From: Stratiolaelaps scimitus
Lineage: Eukaryota; Arthropoda; Arachnida; Mesostigmata; Laelapidae
Direction of reading: 5' to 3'
DNA: 64,000 nt
Assembly: GCA_019614645.1 (NCBI GenBank)
Contig: JABWDB010000030.1
Coordinates: 1,612,001 to 1,676,000, forward strand
Of the stretch, positions 58,707 through 64,000 are shown one piece after another. The notes beneath the pieces were generated by a model. That model saw nothing but the letters and a program-made list of their open reading frames with translations, had not been told where the DNA came from and ran no database searches. The translations under genes and the position numbers were made by a program. Each line of letters opens with the position of its first letter. Positions within the stretch are counted from its first letter, which is position 1.

Positions 58707-58781
58707 TATATATATAAGAGAACTTAAGCATTCTATGAAATTCCTTTAATAAATCAATAAAGCCTTACCTTACCTTACCTA
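58707..58781 (+). mobile_element. SINE family 1 tail fragment
   Basis: TATATAAGAGAACTTAAGCA, ATTCCTTTAATAAATCAATA and TTACC repeats. It is nearly identical to the 3' part of the SINE at 7538-7624. The head is missing. Confidence 0.8.
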
Positions 58782-58782
58782 C

Positions 58783-58905
58783 AGTCGAGTATTCGAGTGC
58801 GCCTTGCAACACGTGGAGATACGTAAGTGCACATGTTCGGTCCCCACCGTTGCACATTTGCGTTCAGGGGTCCGTTTTACGAAATAAAGCAAAAAGCAAC
58901 TGCGT
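58783..58905 (+). mobile_element. SINE family 2 copy
   Basis: GTGCGCCTTGCAACACGTGG, a weak B box ATGTTCGGTCCCC, then CCGTTGCACATTTGCGTTCA and GGGGTCCGTTTTACGAAATA. It matches the minus-strand copy at 62920-63045 along its length. It abuts the SINE family 1 tail. Confidence 0.7.
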
Positions 58906-59260
58906 GAACTCTCAATGTCGACTGAGGGTCAGCCCGAAATCCATTCAAGTCCCACCTATAGTAGACACTCGGCAACTGAAATGCGTACGTCACTAAATTA
59001 GGGGTTAAAATAAACAATACCAAGTCTGAATCCATCAAATTTGGAAGAGGAGGGAGACGTGCTTATACCGACACGTTCCACCAAGATGGAGGACCCCTCA
59101 AAATTGTAGACCAGTATACGTACCTTGGCATCATTTTGACGATAAAGTGGAAGTCATTCATTCAGGCCCGCAAAGCTATTATCACAGAATGAAGAAGCCC
59201 GGGAAATTGTCGCCAGACACAGCCATCAGCTCGTTGAATCTCAAGGCCCCATCGCTGCTT

Positions 59261-59349
59261 ACGGGATCTCGATTATCTTTTTTTTTAGGTATTGTTACTT
59301 GGGTCATTTTTTTACGAATATCTAGGTACAATAAACGTATCTCATATTA

Positions 59350-59386
<37 letters not shown>

Positions 59387-59699
59387 CATACTTCACATTT
59401 AATCGTGCTACAACCAGTGAAACAGAGCTGAACGAAACAGGGCTTGCAAACCTAGATATCGTAGTTACACAATCTGTTTAAAAATATTGTGGAACAAAAT
59501 TATAGACGGTGGAATGTTTGCGCTTCGAGCGAGAATGTCAGTCGAACCTCCATTTTCCGAAACATTGCATCATGTAATAGTAAAGGGAAGTTGCTAGTTG
59601 TTAATTCGATACAATTACTGTCCCTATTGTGTGTGAGTGTTCGTGGAGTCGATATAAACTGTTTTTCCTAGTAGAGAGATTCAGAAACACCATGACAAG
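59261..59699. other. (TA)n region, no gene
   Basis: A (TA)n tract of about 33 bases lies at 59352-59384. No recognised coding sequence. Confidence 0.4.
59352..59384. repeat. (TA)n microsatellite
   Basis: Uninterrupted TA repeats just downstream of a LINE remnant. Confidence 0.9.
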
Positions 59700-60660
59700 T
59701 GATGTCATTGTATATCTGTATATTCAAGACAAGCTATGAAATTCTCTACTAACAACCCACATTTGATGTCATGAATGTTAAACCAACCCATAGGTGAATT
59801 TTGGGTTGAGGTTCCAAGCAGGGACAAATGGAACAAGAAGCAGAGACCAATAAGGAGACGCTGAAGTAGGATTGCATCCTCGGGCTCGGTACATTGAGAC
59901 GAGAAACAATACCAGCAATACAGTATTGAAGTTAATTGAATGAAATTGTGCGGCTTACATATGTCATAACCAGGAAGCAAGTAGTGAATATATTTAGGCA
60001 AGGCAGATTTCCAAAAACTCCAAAGAAACCGTTAAGAGAAACTTTTAAGTTGTAGTGTATCTCCAATAAAAAATGGCAGTCACCTTTACAGAAATTTTCT
60101 TGGAAATCAGCATCTTACTGACTGGCAAGCATCAAGTATTTAAACAGACATGACCTTATATATAAACCTACCTGATTCCATAATTAGCTTACACCAGACT
60201 ACCGAGCTAATATTTGTCTCAATTGCTAAATACAATAAATTAGCTATGCCACTTTTGCGTCTATGTATTTAACACAACGGACAACAATGCGGCTCAACCT
60301 GTGTGTGCATCAGGGATTGACCCCCAAAGGTCGTGACTGTACCTGGAAATCAGTTCAGGAAGTTTAGGTCCACTAAAAAAGCGCATGTATTATCAGCATA
60401 TAAATCAGATTAAGAGAACTACAGGCATTAGTGACGTCGCTAAATAAAAAGTGAGAACAGGAGGGGACCTAGAAGATTGCCTTGTGAGGCACTACGGATG
60501 GTGATCTAACGGGCACATTGGACTAAAAAAAAATTACAGATAAGAAAAGACAATCCTTTATAAGGTCATCACAAATACCTTTCATTTTATTTCATGGTAG
60601 AAAGGCGTCTGATGATGCATATATTAAAATAACATGTGCAATACTTTATTAGATATATTT
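59700..60660 (-). pseudogene. LINE reverse transcriptase remnant, minus strand
   Basis: Read on the minus strand: ICDDLIKDCLFLSVIFF and SNVPVRSPSVVPHKAIF (about 60590-60470), then a decayed LGPLLF block and FSDVTNACSSLN, then in another frame LYADNTCAFLV (60381-60404), where YADN stands in for YADD. Near 59705-60001, LTSILYCWYCFSSQCTEPED and AILLQRLLI resemble the P.LEY...W.P...D...LE.VQR tail. Motif order is right for a CR1/L2/Jockey-like LINE. Many stops and frame changes show age. Confidence 0.6.
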
Positions 60661-62505
60661 TTCCTCACCTTTTAAATCCGATACCATTACGTACCCCACC
60701 CTTCGAGGTGACTTAGAGCAACTCTTAGGTTGTCCATTTCTGTTGGCTCGTTTAGCTAGAATGCGGCGGAAACGAGGAGGGCCAGTAGTGGCTAATGAGG
60801 CCAATCGAACGACTAATATAGAATAATATGCTATCCGATTTATCTGTGGTCAGATTCATTAATCTTGTTTTCATGACTACGACTCCAGGTTAAAGGCATG
60901 AAGGATGTTATTTCACCGGCGCCATCGAAGCCGTATTCTGATTTCGACCAGTCATAAAACGGGTTGTGTAACGCTATACACACATTACGCGATAAACGCG
61001 TTACAGATCGATACAAATATAATTGTTGTTCAATTTCACTTCGAGACTTTAGCGAAATTCCAACTCGGTTATCTCGAATGCGTTCTCTTTATCCTTTCAG
61101 TTGGTCAAAGAGGATTCACTAAATTTCTGGAGCTTGAGGCATTGCAGTCGTAAAAGCACAATCACAACTTCACATAAATGTGACTCTTTACATGGTTTCT
61201 CGAACTATCACACTGCATATATATATATATATATATTATGTGTTATATGATTCCGTTGTCATATAAGTATAATTTAGCGACTCAATGATTCACAGTGCGT
61301 TGCCACACTTCGACTAGACCACACATTTCTCACATTTTGGTATTGACAAACAAAAGCAGTTTGCGGAGAATCGAACGACCCCCTCGAAAGTTGAAAGAAA
61401 TTTGAAATTCTGATTTGATCACCGTTCTTCTCTTCTCGATGGTCTGCAGCCTGGACCGCTTTTTAGTGTACCACACCTGCCGATCTGTGCTCCTAAGTTT
61501 GGCCTTCTCTTGGAGGAGTGGGGCCTTTCTTACCTCGACTATATCATGCGAGATATTGTTCGCTTCATCCGCAACGTCCAACGATATTCATTAGAGAAAT
61601 TCTCGACCCTTTGGGCGACATCTAGAATATAATTATATGTCCTGCTGGTGTTGATTATAAACTTTATTTAGAGTGATCGCATATATATTTGTTGTTTCTA
61701 ATAGACCTACTGCTACTATAGTTTAGTATATATCGTAGCTGTGAATGTGTGTACTGAGGATGTTGCGCTTTACACTAGATCATCAGATGTGGTAAAATCA
61801 ACGATGAATTGCCCTCATTCCAAAATAACCGCAAAATGTCTTATTGGATCATGACTATTTGAACAGAAACTATAAGCACTCGAAATTGTTTGTTTTCGTT
61901 CCGAATTTCGCCAAGACGATTTTGCATAGTTCAAGAGACAATGAAAAAAATCTAAAAAAATAAATAGCCGCCTAAGAGACATAGCATCGTATGGCACCAT
62001 TACGATTGGCTATATATTGCAAAATATGACTATACAAAGCCATGTTGTCGCTTACCTTCATAGATCGATTGCTCTGATGAGTTTTCGAGTGAAAAGCCCG
62101 ATGTTCGTACCTTTTCTGCAAAAGCTGCCAAGGGTTGTTACTATCAGGAAAATTTCAGTGCCAACTAGTGCAAACTACAGTCAAACTCAGCTTAAGAACG
62201 CTGCCCTCGAGTTCTGTTCTATAGGTTGAGCCAAGGGAAATTTTAGTAACGTTAATATTTACTCTGTATATAAACATTGGCCCTTGCCAGAGAAGCACGT
62301 GCCCTTAATTCTACGATCGATAATAGAAGAAGCCAGTTGGAACACGCTCTACCCATGTAGGGTCTTGACACAACCTCTAGTGGTATTTTCGAGTTGGGAG
62401 AACGATCATGTCCAATTTTTTAATTCACAAGTGAATTTTTTAAGTCAGTTCGTGGGACAGATCGATTTAGATGTGCATTCGATCTTTATTTCAATCAGTT
62501 ATATT
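60661..62505. other. No gene identified
   Basis: AT-rich. (TA)n at about 61216-61236. The minus frame 61330-61581 (83 codons, rich in Lys and Arg, with VRKAPLLQEKAKLRSTDRQV) has non-repetitive composition but no recognised family. Frames 60905-61153 and 62017-62550 (plus) are unrecognised. Confidence 0.35.
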
Positions 62506-62919
62506 GAGTCGGTGACCGGGTTTGAATCGGCAGCCTTCGGTATCTTTTAGCCAAGTGTGCGTGCGAATTGTGCGATATTGGTATAGTCGAATATATCGGC
62601 CGTATGTTGATGCATTTTAGTAACAAAACAGGGTGCACCACATCAATTTCTCATTTACTTTTTATCCAGTCAAGAACACCTGTGATTTCATGTTAAAGGG
62701 AAAGAGATATGTCATATTACGGGGCCCACCACGTCAAGATCGATAATAACTGTGTTGATGTTATTGTTATAATTATTACACAGTTACACTGCTGGAGATC
62801 TGAAAACTCGTCTAGAACCAACACTACGAAGATACAATGAAATGTACATCCGTATAATAATACCGTTAAACGCCGGACTGACGACTTTTCTGACGTTTCC
62901 GTTAAAACAGAATTATGGA
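62506..62919. other. tRNA-like B box, otherwise nothing seen
   Basis: The minus strand near 62510-62560 has GCCGATTCAAACCCGG (B-box-like) preceded by TTGGCTAAAAGATACC, a weak tRNA-like head. No tail is visible. The rest is AT-rich without features. Confidence 0.3.
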
Positions 62920-63045
62920 AGGACTGGTTTCGCATTGCTTCGAAAGACAGATCCCTTGAATGCAAATGTGCAACGGCGTGATTCGAACCCGTACACCTAC
63001 GTGTGGCCTCCGGTTACAAGGCGCATATGAATGCACTACGCCAAC
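62920..63045 (-). mobile_element. tRNA-derived SINE family 2, antisense copy
   Basis: On the minus strand: TGGCGTAGTGCATTCATATG (A-box-like start), CGCCTTGTAACCGGAGG (anticodon-arm-like), CGGGTTCGAATCACG (B-box-like), then CCGTTGCACATTTGCATTCA and downstream body. The same order occurs at 58783-58905 and, in part, at 56160-56222. The tRNA-like boxes suit RNA polymerase III transcription. The arms do not fold into a proper tRNA. Confidence 0.7.
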
Positions 63046-63479
63046 GGACTCGAACCTTGTCCTTTAGATGGTTCATATATCCAAATGTCACTGGGTTTTC
63101 CTTGTTCGGGTCTTTCATAAAGCAACAACAACAACAACAAAAACATACGCATGCGTGTGTATAACCATGTGATAAATAAAGAACGTTTATTCGTTTCTTT
63201 CAACAGAGATTCTGTCCGATGGCAGAATTGCCAAAGTTGCATTCGAGGCCCCGAAATTTTTACGGGTCCTTTGACCGACAGAAGGAGCCAAGTTAGAATC
63301 TCGGTGTTAAAATCGCGGCGTTGATACGACCCAAGATGAATACGAAAATTCAACCGGCTTGGCGAAGGGTTGAATTTTCAGCCTATCTAAAATGGTCGTC
63401 TTCGCACACTGCGGGTATACCTACATACATTATGGGATTGGGTTGGAAGGACGGCCTGCGATAGTTTTTGTGCGATTTT
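63046..63479. other. No feature beyond a (CAA)n tract
   Basis: (CAA)n at 63123-63140. The minus frame 63036-63353 is unrecognised. Confidence 0.35.
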
Positions 63480-64000
63480 GAGGAGAGGCTTCTTCTACGC
63501 TTGGATCTCCATTTTGGCTACTGCCGTCGGGGGAGCCAAAGTTGGGGGGGGGGGGTATCCGAGGGGCTGCGGTGGCGCGTTATGCTCGTAGAGTGAGTGA
63601 GTGCGAGGTTGCAGGCCTCCTCCTCCTCCTCCTCCTCCTCCTTCTCGTCATCCTCCTGGCCATAACCGCCGCTAGCTGAGGCTTGAGCTGGCCACCGGCC
63701 GCCGTTTACTTCACTTTCTCCCATCTCGCCGTTCTCTTCCAAGCAGCCGTTGGCAAATTGGGGAAATATGTGGGGCTTTTTCGCGGCCATCCTGTTCCTT
63801 TCCTCGCCTGCTTGTTCTCGCATATTTCAGACACATTTCGCTGCTGCCACCGGTCGGCCAGCAGAAACGTATAGTGAAGAGGCCACTCGCGTCAAGCAGT
63901 CCACCACCGTTGTGCCCGCTCCACGCGGCTCATGCGCGTGTGGGGCGCGAAGCGAGCAGCTTTTGCTCTAAGCGGTGTTACCGATTCCAGCGTGGCCATC
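63480..64000. repeat. GC-richer island with (CTC)n, open at window end
   Basis: A G-run at 63543-63555 and (CTC)n at about 63618-63643. The plus frame 63750-63971 begins MANWGNMWGFFAAILFLSSP, which looks like a signal peptide, and ends within the window after 73 codons. The minus frame 63518-63823 is Glu/Gly-rich from the repeat. A first exon of a secreted protein is possible but not supported by any family match. Confidence 0.35.

Larger units (their letters stand above)
58330..59260 (+). pseudogene. LINE ORF2 remnant, K-F-R-R-G-G family, copy 3
   Basis: First segment (about 58360-58690): VYGPDEIHN, FAECWTTLFNICLESF, PEAWRGCSMVVIPNSKD and SWKGIAKKAA, the fingers region of reverse transcriptase. 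The SWKGIAKK block corresponds to the IAKK block of copy 2. Two SINEs (58707-58905) and a deletion remove the palm and its YADD. The second segment (about 58995-59170) has VKINNTKSESIKFGRGGRRA and DQYTYLGIILT, matching the MKFRRGGR and YLGV blocks of the other copies. Dead copy. Confidence 0.8.

Overview
This is a piece of eukaryotic, very probably arthropod, nuclear DNA. It shows no operon layout, no ribosome-binding sites and no dense coding. It carries decayed non-LTR retrotransposons (LINEs), mariner DNA transposons, tRNA-derived SINEs and many AT and trinucleotide microsatellites. The mariner and LINE types suit an arthropod; a chelicerate such as a mite is only a guess. I found no host protein-coding gene that I can defend. 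No exon of a known family, rRNA gene or foldable tRNA gene is visible, so the window looks intergenic or intronic.

Layout. 1-4500 is GC-richer low-complexity sequence full of CAA, CAG, CGT, CTT and GTC runs. 4985-5290 is a mariner N-terminal fragment and 5520-5945 a LINE C-terminus. 6540-10570 is the best LINE copy: a PHD-like zinc-finger ORF1, then endonuclease, reverse transcriptase with YADD, and C-terminus, all broken by stops and frameshifts. A head-to-head pair of SINEs sits in it at 7372-7624. Two reverse-strand mariner C-terminal remnants follow (13208-13826, 14527-15010). At 23560-25400 a nearly complete mariner (23711-25061, with inverted ends and TA flanks) has landed antiparallel inside an older relative and has itself been hit by a SINE. 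27336-27912 is a LINE C-terminus plus 3' end. 40620-41700 (minus), 43529-45000 (plus) and 58330-59260 (plus) are three copies of one other LINE family, recognised by a K-F-R-R-G-G block. Further LINE reverse transcriptase remnants lie on the minus strand at 49960-50640 and 59700-60660, and possibly at 45130-45290. More mariner pieces lie at 48729-48995 (plus) and 54540-55340 (minus).

Between the transposons lie about a dozen GC-richer, triplet-repeat-rich islands: 1-4500, 12000-12860, 18990-19700, 20130-20900, 21780-22720, 25990-26800, 30550-31850, 34980-36180, 39490-40300, 47750-48500, 51700-52960, 57000-57450 and 63480-64000. They hold open frames of up to about 200 codons that encode only homopolymer-like runs. 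They may be regulatory or untranslated-exon sequence of a large locus, but nothing in the sequence proves that.

The most informative pattern is how the mobile elements relate to each other. One SINE family shares its 3' end with the LINE at 27336-27912, which points to a LINE/SINE partnership. Nested insertions give a relative chronology. Repeated sequences common to several sites mark families that could be reconstructed genome-wide.
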